A DNA stretch of 64,000 bases from CAIUGU01 sp963819685 (GTDB lineage: Bacteria; Pseudomonadota; Gammaproteobacteria; Steroidobacterales; Steroidobacteraceae): positions 1 to 64,000 of the forward strand of contig CAWFXI010000006.1 of assembly GCA_963819685.1 (NCBI GenBank). The letters are read 5' to 3'. The stretch's first letter is position 1, and each line of letters starts with the position of its first letter. A program made the translations under genes and the position numbers. Below, piece by piece: positions 47,760-56,500 of this stretch. Under the pieces are notes generated by a model that saw nothing but the letters and a program-made list of their open reading frames with translations, was not told the origin of the DNA and ran no database searches.

Positions 47760-48632
47760 CTACGCGAGGTGGCTTTGCGGTTCCCGGCTATGCCACATGA
47801 GATAGAGGCCGCTGGCGATCACAAGCGATGCGCCCGCCAGCATGCGCGATCCAGGCAGCACGTCCCACAACACCCAGTCAAGCGCCATTGCCCACAACAG
47901 TGCTGTGTACTCAAAAGGGGCAACAATGGAAGCGGGAGCCAGCCGGAACGCCTGCGTGATGAAGTGCTGGCCGGCAGCCCCGGACAGCCCAAGCCCGAGA
48001 ATCCACCAGCCTTCATCTGGTAACAGGGGTGTCCACGTGCCGATACACGCAAGACCTGCGGCGATGGCGACGACCGCCATGGTCCAGAACACCATGCTTG
48101 CAGTCGTGTCCGTTCTCGCCAGGATGTTGATGGAAATGGCACTCAACGCATAGAAGACGGCGGCCCCGAATGCTGCCAATCCGCCTATCGTCACGATGCC
48201 GGCTGCCGACGGCCGCAGAATCACGATGACGCCGATCAGCCCTGCCCCGATGGCAAGCCAGCGGCGCCCGCTGACTCTCTCTTTCAGAAGAGGCACGGAA
48301 AGCGCAGTGATCAGCAAGGGTGCCGACAGATAGATTGAATAGGCATCCGCCAGGGAAAGCACCCGTACGGCGAAGACGAACGTCCAAAGCAGCGCCACCG
48401 ACAGCAGGCCGCGCAGCAAATGGAGGGGCCAGCGAACAGGGCGAATATCCTTGAGGCGCCCGGCCGCTCCGAGCACCAACAGGACAACCGGCAGGGATGC
48501 AGCACCTCTCAGGAACGCGACCTGCATGGGGCCATGCTGCTGCCCCAGATGTTTCATGGCGGCATCCATCAGCGCAAAGCTGCCGACGGCCGCACTCATC
48601 ATCAAAATGCCTCTGGCTGCTGGATGCGACAT
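47760..48632 (-). CDS. EamA family (DMT) permease
   Basis: A 290-residue membrane protein with about ten helices in two EamA repeats, started at the ATG at 48632 (a GTG at 48716 would add 28 residues lacking protein character). Typical stretches are MSAAVGSFALMDAAMKHLGQ, VAFLRGAASLPVVLLVL, LKERVSGRRWLAIGAGLIGVIVIL in the first half and APASIVAPFEYTALLWAMALDWVLW in the second. DMT carriers export amino acids, nucleotides or other small metabolites; the substrate is not predictable. Confidence 0.88.
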   Translation of the reverse strand: MSHPAARGILMMSAAVGSFALMDAAMKHLGQQHGPMQVAFLRGAASLPVVLLVLGAAGRLKDIRPVRWPLHLLRGLLSVALLWTFVFAVRVLSLADAYSIYLSAPLLITALSVPLLKERVSGRRWLAIGAGLIGVIVILRPSAAGIVTIGGLAAFGAAVFYALSAISINILARTDTTASMVFWTMAVVAIAAGLACIGTWTPLLPDEGWWILGLGLSGAAGQHFITQAFRLAPASIVAPFEYTALLWAMALDWVLWDVLPGSRMLAGASLVIASGLYLMWHSREPQSHLA

Positions 48633-48772
48633 CAGTCGCGGCAGTCTGCCTGCGGGCCTGGCCGTTTGCCACTGCGCGCATGTTTTGACAACTGCCAGTA
48701 CCGGAATGACCGACACGCGCGATAATCCGGCCCCAGCTCACAGCAACTCATACCGCAAGGTGTTCATCCGTC

Positions 48773-49975
48773 ATGAATGAAGCGTTTATCTGCGATGCAA
48801 TCCGCACCCCGATCGGCCGCCATGGCGGCAGCCTGTCAACCGTCCGGCCGGATGATCTGGCGGCGCTGGCAATCAAGGCCCTGGTCGAACGCAACAGCCA
48901 GGTCGACTGGAGTGCGATCGATGAGGTCTACCTCGGATGCGTAAACCAGGCGGGAGAGGACAACCGTAACGTCGCGCGCATGGCCCTGCTGCTTGCCGGG
49001 CTGCCGGACAGCGTACCGGGCGGTACGGTCAATCGGCTTTGCGGTTCAGGGCTCGACGCGGTGAATCTTGCCGCCAGGACGCTGAAGATCGGGGAGGCCG
49101 ATCTGATCATCGCGGGCGGCGTCGAGAGCATGTCGCGTGCACCGTACGTCATGGGCAAGGCAGACGCTGCCTGGTCGCGTTCGCAGAAAATAGAAGACTC
49201 CACCATTGGCTGGCGCTTCATCAATCCTGTGATGAAGAAGCTGCATGGCGTCGATTCGATGCCCGAAACAGCGGAGAACGTGGCCACCGACTACGGCGTC
49301 TCGCGGGCAGACCAGGATGCCTTTGCGATTCGCAGTCAGCAGCGCTATGCGAAGTCCCATGCGGACGGATTCTTCTCCAGGGAGCTGATTCCGGTTTCGG
49401 TTCCGCAGGCCAAGGGTGAACCCAGACTATTCACTGCCGACGAACATCCGCGTGCGACCACGCTGGAAGCGCTCGCCAAGCTCAAGGGTGTAGTCAGGCC
49501 TGACGGGTCCGTGACCGCGGGGAATGCCTCCGGCATCAATGACGGTAGCTGCGCGCTGCTGTTGGCGAGCGCAGAAGGGGTCAAGAAGCATGGCTTGCGC
49601 GCCAGGGCGCGGGTCGTCGCGTCGGCAACGGCTGGAGTACCCCCTCGGATCATGGGCATTGGCCCATTCCCCGCGACGAACAAGGTGCTGGCGAAGGCCG
49701 GGCTCACGCTGGCACAGATGGATGTCATCGAGCTGAACGAAGCGTTCGCTGCGCAGGCGCTGGCCGTGACGCGGCAGCTGGGTTTGCCGGACGATGCTGC
49801 GCATGTCAATCCGAACGGTGGTGCCATTGCGCTTGGCCATCCGCTTGGCGCCAGCGGTGCGCGACTCGTGACAACAGCCATCAACCAGCTCGAAGTCGCA
49901 GGTGGCCGTTATGCCTTGTGCACGATGTGCATCGGTGTGGGCCAGGGCATCGCGATGGTGATTGAACGCGTGTAG
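48773..49975 (+). CDS. pcaF: Acetyl-CoA acyltransferase / 3-oxoadipyl-CoA thiolase
   Basis: A 400-residue thiolase. The nucleophile is Cys90 in VNRLCGSGLDAVNLAAR, the second catalytic pair is His356 in GHPLGASGAR and Cys386 in CTMCIGVGQG. The start MNEAFICDAIRTPIGRHGGSLS and total length match PcaF/PaaJ-type 3-oxoadipyl-CoA thiolases, which release succinyl-CoA and acetyl-CoA at the end of the beta-ketoadipate or phenylacetate pathways. No other pca or paa genes are in the window, so a general acyl-CoA thiolase role remains possible. Confidence 0.85.
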   Translation: MNEAFICDAIRTPIGRHGGSLSTVRPDDLAALAIKALVERNSQVDWSAIDEVYLGCVNQAGEDNRNVARMALLLAGLPDSVPGGTVNRLCGSGLDAVNLAARTLKIGEADLIIAGGVESMSRAPYVMGKADAAWSRSQKIEDSTIGWRFINPVMKKLHGVDSMPETAENVATDYGVSRADQDAFAIRSQQRYAKSHADGFFSRELIPVSVPQAKGEPRLFTADEHPRATTLEALAKLKGVVRPDGSVTAGNASGINDGSCALLLASAEGVKKHGLRARARVVASATAGVPPRIMGIGPFPATNKVLAKAGLTLAQMDVIELNEAFAAQALAVTRQLGLPDDAAHVNPNGGAIALGHPLGASGARLVTTAINQLEVAGGRYALCTMCIGVGQGIAMVIERV

Positions 49976-50048
49976 CGATTGACATATAAGTAGGGCGCCT
50001 GGACGGGGAACAAAGAACGCCGCATGACGGCGTCGGGGGAGGGGTCTG

Positions 50049-50648
50049 GTGCAGCTCTATCACTCAGCGGCGTCACCGTTTGCGCGCAAGGTGCGCGTGG
50101 TCGTTCGCGAAAAAGGCTTGCTGGGTCGGGTCGAAGAGATCAGCGTCAATCCGTTTGACGATGCGGCCGACCTGCGGTCGGTGAATCCGCTCGGCAAGAT
50201 TCCGGCCCTGGTGCTCTCGGACGGTACGGCACTCTTCGACAGTCCGGTGATTTGCGAGTATCTCGATACCATCAGCGGCGCTCCGCGATTTCTGCCCAAG
50301 GAAGGCGAGAAGCGCTGGCAGGTGCTGCGCATGCAGGCGCTGGCCGACGGCATCATGGACTGTGCCGTGGCAATGATCTATGAAATCCGCCGCCCGGAGC
50401 CGCAACGCTCCGCAGACTGGCAACAGCGCAGACAGGACGGAATCCTTCGCTCCGTGCGACAGCTCGATATCAGTCCGGCGTTGCTGTCGGGTCCTGCCAA
50501 TCTGGGCAACATTGCCGTTGCCTGTGCACTCGGGTATCTCGATTTCCGCCTGCCGGAACTGGACTGGCGCCGTGATCATCCTCAGGTCACTGCAGCGTTC
50601 GATTGCCTGCGAAACCTGCCAGGCATGCTGGCCACTCCGCCCGGTTAG
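50049..50648 (+). CDS. Glutathione S-transferase
   Basis: A 199-residue protein starting at GTG after a GGGGGAGGGG stretch. The N-terminal thioredoxin-like domain reads MQLYHSAASPFARKVRVVVREKGL with the Ser region used to activate glutathione, then NPLGKIPALVLSDGTALFDSPVICEYLD, the glutathione-binding cis-Pro and Asp-Ser motif. A helical C-terminal domain follows. It resembles YibF-type bacterial GSTs. The stop is 5 bases from the convergent DUF1513 stop. Confidence 0.9.
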   Translation: MQLYHSAASPFARKVRVVVREKGLLGRVEEISVNPFDDAADLRSVNPLGKIPALVLSDGTALFDSPVICEYLDTISGAPRFLPKEGEKRWQVLRMQALADGIMDCAVAMIYEIRRPEPQRSADWQQRRQDGILRSVRQLDISPALLSGPANLGNIAVACALGYLDFRLPELDWRRDHPQVTAAFDCLRNLPGMLATPPG

Positions 50649-50652
50649 TATT

Positions 50653-51826
50653 TCAAACTGCTAGCTCTTCAGTGTCTGTGAGTTTGACGCTGGACAGAAT
50701 AGCCCGAGCCTGCGGCGGCGCGAGCGTCCAGTGATCATCCCATCGCAGCGGCGTGGTGAGTTCCAGCTTGAGCGGCTGCGGCGAGTGACTCGCCGCGATG
50801 TCGAATGCGGTGCCGTCTCGCTGTGAGGCCACGAGCGTTCCGCCGGAGGCAGCGGCAACGCCGTAGACTTCTGCCGCCGCGACGAAGTCGCTGTATTCCC
50901 CGGTGCCGAGATGCCACTGCGCGATGCCTTTGCCATAGGGACAGGCAGCCGCGATCAAGCCCATCGCTTCGCTCACGGCAATGCTCGCAACGTAGCCTTG
51001 CACTTGCGAGCGGGCGGTGTCCGGCACAGGCAGCAAGCTTCAGCCCCTCGCCCGGCCGGTACAACGCGGCAACGGAGGGGGCTGCCAGCGCATCGCCTTC
51101 GTATTGCAGACCGACGGCGACACTGCCATCCCGCGTGACGGCGAGATGCCGGATGCTCAGGAGATGATCGGGTAGTCGCAACTGCTCCAGACAGCGCCCG
51201 CTGGCTGCATCGATGAGGCACAGCGACGGATCCATCGTGGGAATGTTGAGCTTCTTCCGGAAGGTGCGCGGGTGCGTGAGGATGCCGCCGTTCGCCACGA
51301 TGAGTGTCTTGCCATCCGGCAACCAGGCGATCTCGTGAGGATCGAGCCCCTGCGTTGCGATCTCACCCACGATCCTGAAATTGCGGGCGTCGCGGATGCC
51401 GATGACTCCTCTCGGCGTCTCGTAATCGTGCTCCGGCGTCAGCAGCAGAGTGCCATCCGGTGAGAACAGTCCATGGCCCGCCAGATGCCGGCCTGCGGGA
51501 GTTGCAAAAGCTGTCGTGACTTCAAGACTCGACAGGTTGAACTCGAACGCCTCGGTGCCGGGACGACGTGCAAAGAAAATCACTCGCCGCGCGTTGGTCG
51601 GATCCGCGGCATTGCCATGCACCCGCGCGGTCACTCTGGAACCGAACACGCGTCCCTCGGGAAGGACGACACCACCGACGTACTGGTTGCCTGGCAGATC
51701 CTCGAATCCCGAGAGCAGCACTCCCTCCGGCACCGCTTCCGGCCAATGGCGCGAAGCCCACAATGTCGCACCGGACGCTGCAAGCAGCGTGGATCCCGCA
51801 ATGAATTGTCTTCTGCTCAGTCGCAT
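50653..51826 (-). CDS. DUF1513 beta-propeller protein, Tat-exported, frame-broken
   Basis: The start at 51826 gives a Tat signal (MRLSRRQFIAGSTLLAASGA). DUF1513 sequence follows: GGVVLPEGRVFGSRVTARVHG, GHGLFSPDGTLLLTPEHDYE, GLDPHEIAWLPDGKTLIVANGGI and LRLPDHLLSIRHLAVTRDG. Near 51031-51045 the frame changes: the first frame runs on as low-complexity Arg-rich sequence, while the domain continues in the next frame (LPVPDTARSQVQGYVASIAV, ASGGTLVASQRDG) to 50653. One base fewer gives about 390 residues. The family is encoded with imelysins and di-heme oxidoreductases, as here, and is thought to serve periplasmic iron handling. Confidence 0.78.
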
Positions 51827-51839
51827 AGGTCCGGGCTCC

Positions 51840-53255
51840 CTACATCGAATCCAGAAAGGCCAGCAACGCGGCGCGGTCTTCACGGGACATCTGCAGGAAG
51901 GCATTACGCGCTGCACTGCCTTCGCCGCCGTGCCACAGAATGGCTTCGCGGACGTCGCGTGCCCTGCCATCGTGCAGCAGCCGGGTGTGCCCATTGACGA
52001 GGTGCTGCAGTCCAAGTCCCCACAGCGGCGGGGTTCGCCATTCGCTGCCCGTCGCGAGAAAATCCGCGCGGTGGTCGGCCAGCCCAGGGCCCATGTCGTG
52101 GAGCAGCAGATCGGTGAAGGGATGGATCGTCTGTCCGGATAACGCGGGCACCTCCGGAACTTCGCCCGTGTTCAATGTGGGTCGATGGCAAGCCGCGCAG
52201 CCTGCTTCGACAAACAGCCGTGCTCCGGTCCTGACGCCAGCGGCGTCCAGATTTCGCCGAGCCGGAACCGCGAGAGTGCGCTGATACTGAACGATACGTG
52301 CAAAGATCTCGTCACTGATCTCCGGATCGCCGCCCGTCGGCGCCGCTTTGCAGGCCACCTGCTCCGACATGCAGTTCTGCTCAGGACGCAAGGTCGTTGT
52401 CATTCCCATCTCGCCGCTGAAAGCGGCTGCGGTCTGATGTGCAATATCCGGCTGGTTCGCTTTCCAGCCGAAGCGGCCCAGCGCGCTGTGACCCGTTGCC
52501 AGATTCCACACGCGATTGGCGCGTCCGGATACGCCGTCACCGTCGCGATCGTCCGGATCTTCCCACTCCAGGATCTGCTTTTCCGGCACCTGTTCCAGCA
52601 ATCCGGAACCGATCACGGCCGGTGCAACCCGCGGCGATATTTCAACGTCGGGAGCGAGTTCGCCGTAACCCAGCTGGTCGAAAGCGTAGTGCGGCTCATG
52701 CAGCGTGTAGGTCTCGCCATCTGCAAAAGTGCCGTCGATATCCTTGTAGTCGATGTGCACAGTCCCTTCGGCGGAAATGCCATCGATGGCGAAAGGATTC
52801 AGATTGCCTCCGTAGTTCGGTTCCGGGTTCGATTCGCCGTGGGCACCTGTGCCTGGAACACTGAACTGAAATACCAGCGACACCGGACGTTCGCCAGGCA
52901 GTGGGGGTTGTCCTCTGCCGTCGTTGTTGTGGCAGGCGTCGCAGGACCGCGCGTTGAACAGGGGTCCGAGGCCATCGCGCGCGCTTGCAGACGCGGGAGC
53001 TACCACCCACGGACTATTGAAGAATGCGTTGCCGATAAAGAAATTCGCTCGCGCACCGCTGTCGAGGTTGGCAGCGGGTTGCGAGAATGCCTGCCGGGAG
53101 TCTTCATGGACAGTCGTGCTACCGCCTGATAGCGGCTGGAGAAGTGGAGTGGTGTCGGGACCGCGTTGACAACCCGCCAGCAGGCAAAGGCCTGCGAACA
53201 GGCTGGCAGCTTTGACCCGAAGCCCGAAGCCTGAAGCCCGAAGCCCTTTCTTCAA
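51840..53255 (-). CDS. Di-heme oxidoreductase (DUF1111), lipoprotein
   Basis: A 471-residue exported protein with two CXXCH haem sites, CDACH in FNARSCDACHNNDGRG and CAACH in EAGCAACHRPTLNTG, plus the family stretches PLFNARSCDACHN, GLLEQVPEKQIL, GRFGWKANQPDI and LLHDMGPGLADHR. The signal peptide ends in the lipobox LLAGC. Its n-region (LRASGFGLRV) is encoded by a GAAGCC-type repeat at 53216-53246. The start overlaps the imelysin stop (ATGA-type), and the DUF1513 gene follows by 13 bases. The proteins are presumably periplasmic redox partners of the imelysin in iron acquisition. Confidence 0.9.
   Translation of the reverse strand: MKKGLRASGFGLRVKAASLFAGLCLLAGCQRGPDTTPLLQPLSGGSTTVHEDSRQAFSQPAANLDSGARANFFIGNAFFNSPWVVAPASASARDGLGPLFNARSCDACHNNDGRGQPPLPGERPVSLVFQFSVPGTGAHGESNPEPNYGGNLNPFAIDGISAEGTVHIDYKDIDGTFADGETYTLHEPHYAFDQLGYGELAPDVEISPRVAPAVIGSGLLEQVPEKQILEWEDPDDRDGDGVSGRANRVWNLATGHSALGRFGWKANQPDIAHQTAAAFSGEMGMTTTLRPEQNCMSEQVACKAAPTGGDPEISDEIFARIVQYQRTLAVPARRNLDAAGVRTGARLFVEAGCAACHRPTLNTGEVPEVPALSGQTIHPFTDLLLHDMGPGLADHRADFLATGSEWRTPPLWGLGLQHLVNGHTRLLHDGRARDVREAILWHGGEGSAARNAFLQMSREDRAALLAFLDSM
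53216..53246. repeat. GAAGCC-type repeat within a signal peptide coding region
   Basis: Four tandem units of (C)CCGAAGCC/CTGAAGCC lie between 53216 and 53246, within codons 4-13 of the di-heme oxidoreductase. This is the same repeat type as at 13296-13329 and 29029-29055. The frame is kept. Confidence 0.65.
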
Positions 53256-54476
53256 TCGCCGCTCCCCTCGATGGGCGACATGAATATGCCGAGCGCCGTC
53301 GCAGCACGGCCGAGGCTGAGCGCCAGCGAACGCAGCGCATCCGCACCTGCCTGCACCCGTGCATGACCTTCATGGTTGTCTGTATGGATCTCCTGGTCGA
53401 ATGGCGAATGGACGGCGGCGATCGCAGCTGCGGTGCTCTCAAGGCGTGCGCTCATTTCCGCTGCCACCATGGGATCGGCTTTGGCGACGAAGTCGGCGAG
53501 GCTTGGTCCACTGATGAGTGTCCCGTCCGTTCGCTGATAGCTGGCGCGATAGACGGTAGCAATGCCCGCAACGTTGGCACGCAGATCTTCGCTGGTCGTA
53601 TCACTGAAGCAGGACTGTTCTTCTTCCTGATCACCCGAGAGCAGCGGCACTGCGAGGCGTTCTCCGGCCATTTCGACTTCACTCAGGCCCACCATTCCGG
53701 TCAGCATCCGCTTGATGCCGGTATAGACATCTCCCTCGACGAAGTCGCGACGGTAACTGGAAGTTGCGGGATCATCGACAACCGACCAGGCCTTGACGAG
53801 CGACTCGAGGTCGCTGATCAACAGCGTCGTCGCAGCCTTGAGGTATTGGCCGCGCCGCGCCGCGACATCTGTCGCCGGGTCGCCCTTGACCACATAGTCG
53901 GTATAGGGCCGCTGACCAGCCGACTCGGGCGTCTGGTTCAGGTCCTGACCCCACAGCAGAAACTCGATCGCGTGGTAACCGCTCGCGATGTTTTTCTCGC
54001 CGCCCGCTTCATTCTGCGCGGCGATCAATTGCGGTGTGATCTCCGGGAACAGTTGCGGGCTGCCGACGATGTTGAGACCGGGAGCCGCGTTGTAGTCGCT
54101 GGCCACCGCGTCGATATGATTTTCGTCGAGCGGCCAGCCATTCAGCTGTCCCTCGGGCCCGCCTTGTCCGTCGATCGGACCCCCGTAGAAGCGAAAGGCT
54201 TCCGAGTGGTCGTACGGGATCCGTGCTGCCCGCCATCGGTCGCGCGCCTGGGCAAGATTCTGTTCCGAAGGATGGGCGAGCAACGCATCGACACTGCTGT
54301 CCAGGGCCCGTGCGGCGGCCAACGCATCCTCGTAGGTTGCGAGCACGATGTCGGCATAAGTGGCGAGGACCGGCCGACGCGGATCCTCTGCAGGCGCCTT
54401 GGCGCAGCCCGCTACCAGCCCTGCCGCGAGCCAGCCACTCAGTCCGAGAAACTCGAATAAAACGGATCATATTCAT
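53252..54476 (-). CDS. Imelysin-family lipoprotein, frame-broken near its start
   Basis: The imelysin domain runs from LATYEDALAAARALDSSVDALL through RIPYDHSEAFRFYGGPIDG, the GxHxxE-type motif SGYHAIEFLLWGQD, and RMLTGMVGLSEVEMAGERLAVPL, to EIHTDNHEGHARVQAG. In this frame the only usable start would be GTG at 54346, giving 364 residues without export signal. Just upstream, however, the same frame encodes FLGLSGWLAAGLVAGCAKAPAEDP, a lipoprotein signal with LVAGC, and an ATG at 54476 lies one frame away (break between about 54445 and 54466). One base fewer gives a 407-residue lipoprotein. Imelysins bind iron or haem in the periplasm. First gene of the imelysin/DUF1111/DUF1513 operon. Confidence 0.8.
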
Positions 54477-54557
54477 CTAGTTACAGCAATTCCATAGACC
54501 ATGAAGGTGGCGGAGCCGCAGTGCGGCTGACCACGACAGAATCGCACCATTCTAGTG

Positions 54558-54576
54558 GCTAATGAGAATGAATCGC
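54558..54576 (-). promoter_or_regulatory. Putative Fur box upstream of the imelysin operon
   Basis: GCTAATGAGAATGAATCGC matches 13 of 19 positions of the classical Fur consensus GATAATGATAATCATTATC. It lies 82 bases upstream of the imelysin start and 134 bases upstream of the divergent ABC exporter. The operon content (imelysin, di-heme oxidoreductase, DUF1513) is one commonly under iron control, which supports the site. Confidence 0.55.
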
Positions 54577-54709
54577 AATTGCCGGGACTACGTATCCCCG
54601 TACGCCTGATGGCTGTGCACAGCAGCCCAAGGTAGCGGCGCCATTTCGCTGCGACGTTGTGTGATCATGCCGGCGTTTTTAACGCTCACTACTCACTAAT
54701 TAATTTCCC

Positions 54710-56500
54710 ATGGCTGAATCCGCCGCCGACCGCCCGAAGTCCCGTTCACCCAAACCACTACGCGCGTTGCTGCCGTTTCTGCGGCCTTACCGCGCAACGC
54801 TGACGCTGGCGCTGTTCTCTCTGGTCGTGGCAGCGGTGGCTCTGCTCGTGCTGCCACTTGCTCTGCGCAACCTGATCGATCAGGGCATGGCGGCGAACAG
54901 TGCGACCACCATCAACCGCTACTTCGTGTGGTTCCTGGTCGCCGCGGTGATCTTCGGCATCTTCGCGGCGTTGCGCTTTTACTTCGTCACGTGGCTCGGT
55001 GAGCGCGTCGTGGCGGACCTGCGCACCGCGGTTTACGACCGTGTAGTGCGACTGGATCCGCTGTTCTTCGAAGTGACCCGCACTGGTGAAGTCCTGTCGC
55101 GACTGACGACAGACACTACCCTGGTGCAGACGATCGCAGGGGTGGGGCTTTCCATTGCACTCCGGTCCACCATCAGTCTGATCGGCGGTCTCGTCATGCT
55201 GGGTCTCACGAGCCCGCGGCTGATGGGCTACATGGTCGTCATGATTCCCGTGGTCGTCGTGCCGCTGATCCTGATCGGTCGCCAGGTGCGCGCATTGTCG
55301 CGGGCTGCCCAGGACCGCATCGCCGATTCGAGTGGCCTTGCGGGCGAGACGTTGAACGCCATCCAGACAGTGCAGGCGTTCACGCTCGAGAAACTGCAAA
55401 GCCAGCGATTTGCCCACGCCGTCGAAGACAGCTTCATTACGGCAGTGAAGCGTACGCGTATCCGTGCGCAGCTGACGGCCGTGGGCGTCATGCTGGTCTT
55501 CGGTGCGATCACATTTGTATTGTGGCTCGGTGCCCATGCAGTGCTGGCGGGCGAGATGACAGCCGGGGAACTCGGTCAATTCCTGCTCTATGCCATGTTT
55601 GTAGCCACTGCTGCCGGCGCATTGACCGAGGTGTGGGGCGATGTGCAGCGGGCGGCCGGTGCAATGGAACGCCTGGTTGAACTGCTGAACGCCCAACCTG
55701 CCATTCGTGCGCCGGACGTGCCGCTTGAACTGCCCGCCCGCAGTGCCGATGGCATTCGCTTCGAAGGCGTGTCGTTCCGTTACCCATCGCGTCCGGACAC
55801 GCTGGCACTCAACGACTACACACTCGATATTCCCGCCGGAGAAACGATCGCCTTTGTCGGACCGTCGGGTGCGGGCAAGAGCACGACATTCCAGCTGCTG
55901 CTGCGTTTCTATGACCCTGCACAAGGACGCATCTGCATCGACGGCATCGACATCGCGAAGGCGGATCCACAGGCCGTGCGGGCGCGCATTGGCCTCGTCT
56001 CGCAGGAAACCACGCTGTTCGGCACGTCGGCTCGCGAGAACATCCGGTATGGCCGGCCCGGCGCGACAGACGCGGATATCGAAGCTGCGGCGCGTGCGGC
56101 CGCGGCGGATGAATTCATTCGCCAGCTTCCCGAGGGCTACGATTCCTTCCTCGGGGAGAAGGGCACGCGGCTGTCCGGTGGACAACGGCAGCGCATCGCG
56201 ATCGCGCGCGCGATCCTCAAGGATCCCCCCATCCTGCTGCTCGACGAGGCCACGAGTTCTCTCGACGCCGAAAGCGAGCGTCTGGTGCAGGAAGCCCTCG
56301 AACATCTGATGCAGCACCGCACGACGATCATCATTGCGCATCGTCTCGCCACGGTGCTCAAGGCCGATCGCATCGTCGTGATGGATCACGGCCGTATCGT
56401 GAATGTCGGTACGCACAGCGAGCTGGTTGCCCGTGACCCGATGTATGCGCGGTTTGCCGAGCTGCAGTTCGGCAATGGCGGGCTGCTGACGGAATCGTGA
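54710..56500 (+). CDS. ABC exporter, fused membrane and ATPase domains (MsbA type)
   Basis: A 596-residue half-transporter. The membrane domain (residues about 20-330) has six helices; the ATPase has Walker A FVGPSGAGKST near residue 385, signature LSGGQRQRIAIARAI near 490, Walker B ILLLDEATSSLD and the H-loop IIIAHRL. It is of the exporter type that dimerises to flip lipids or glycans. Its stop overlaps the start of a GH17-domain membrane protein (TGATG), so the two are co-translated, which suggests a beta-glucan-related substrate as for NdvA exporters. That is inference. Confidence 0.92.
   Translation: MAESAADRPKSRSPKPLRALLPFLRPYRATLTLALFSLVVAAVALLVLPLALRNLIDQGMAANSATTINRYFVWFLVAAVIFGIFAALRFYFVTWLGERVVADLRTAVYDRVVRLDPLFFEVTRTGEVLSRLTTDTTLVQTIAGVGLSIALRSTISLIGGLVMLGLTSPRLMGYMVVMIPVVVVPLILIGRQVRALSRAAQDRIADSSGLAGETLNAIQTVQAFTLEKLQSQRFAHAVEDSFITAVKRTRIRAQLTAVGVMLVFGAITFVLWLGAHAVLAGEMTAGELGQFLLYAMFVATAAGALTEVWGDVQRAAGAMERLVELLNAQPAIRAPDVPLELPARSADGIRFEGVSFRYPSRPDTLALNDYTLDIPAGETIAFVGPSGAGKSTTFQLLLRFYDPAQGRICIDGIDIAKADPQAVRARIGLVSQETTLFGTSARENIRYGRPGATDADIEAAARAAAADEFIRQLPEGYDSFLGEKGTRLSGGQRQRIAIARAILKDPPILLLDEATSSLDAESERLVQEALEHLMQHRTTIIIAHRLATVLKADRIVVMDHGRIVNVGTHSELVARDPMYARFAELQFGNGGLLTES

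Noticed and set aside
52820..52850. tRNA T-loop-like GGTTCGATT sequence
   Set aside because: It lies in the di-heme oxidoreductase coding sequence and no cloverleaf can be built around it.
54758..56416. Minus-strand frame of 552 codons inside the ABC exporter gene
   Set aside because: It is antisense to all ABC motifs and is rich in His, Gln and Arg, typical of a mirror frame in GC-rich DNA.
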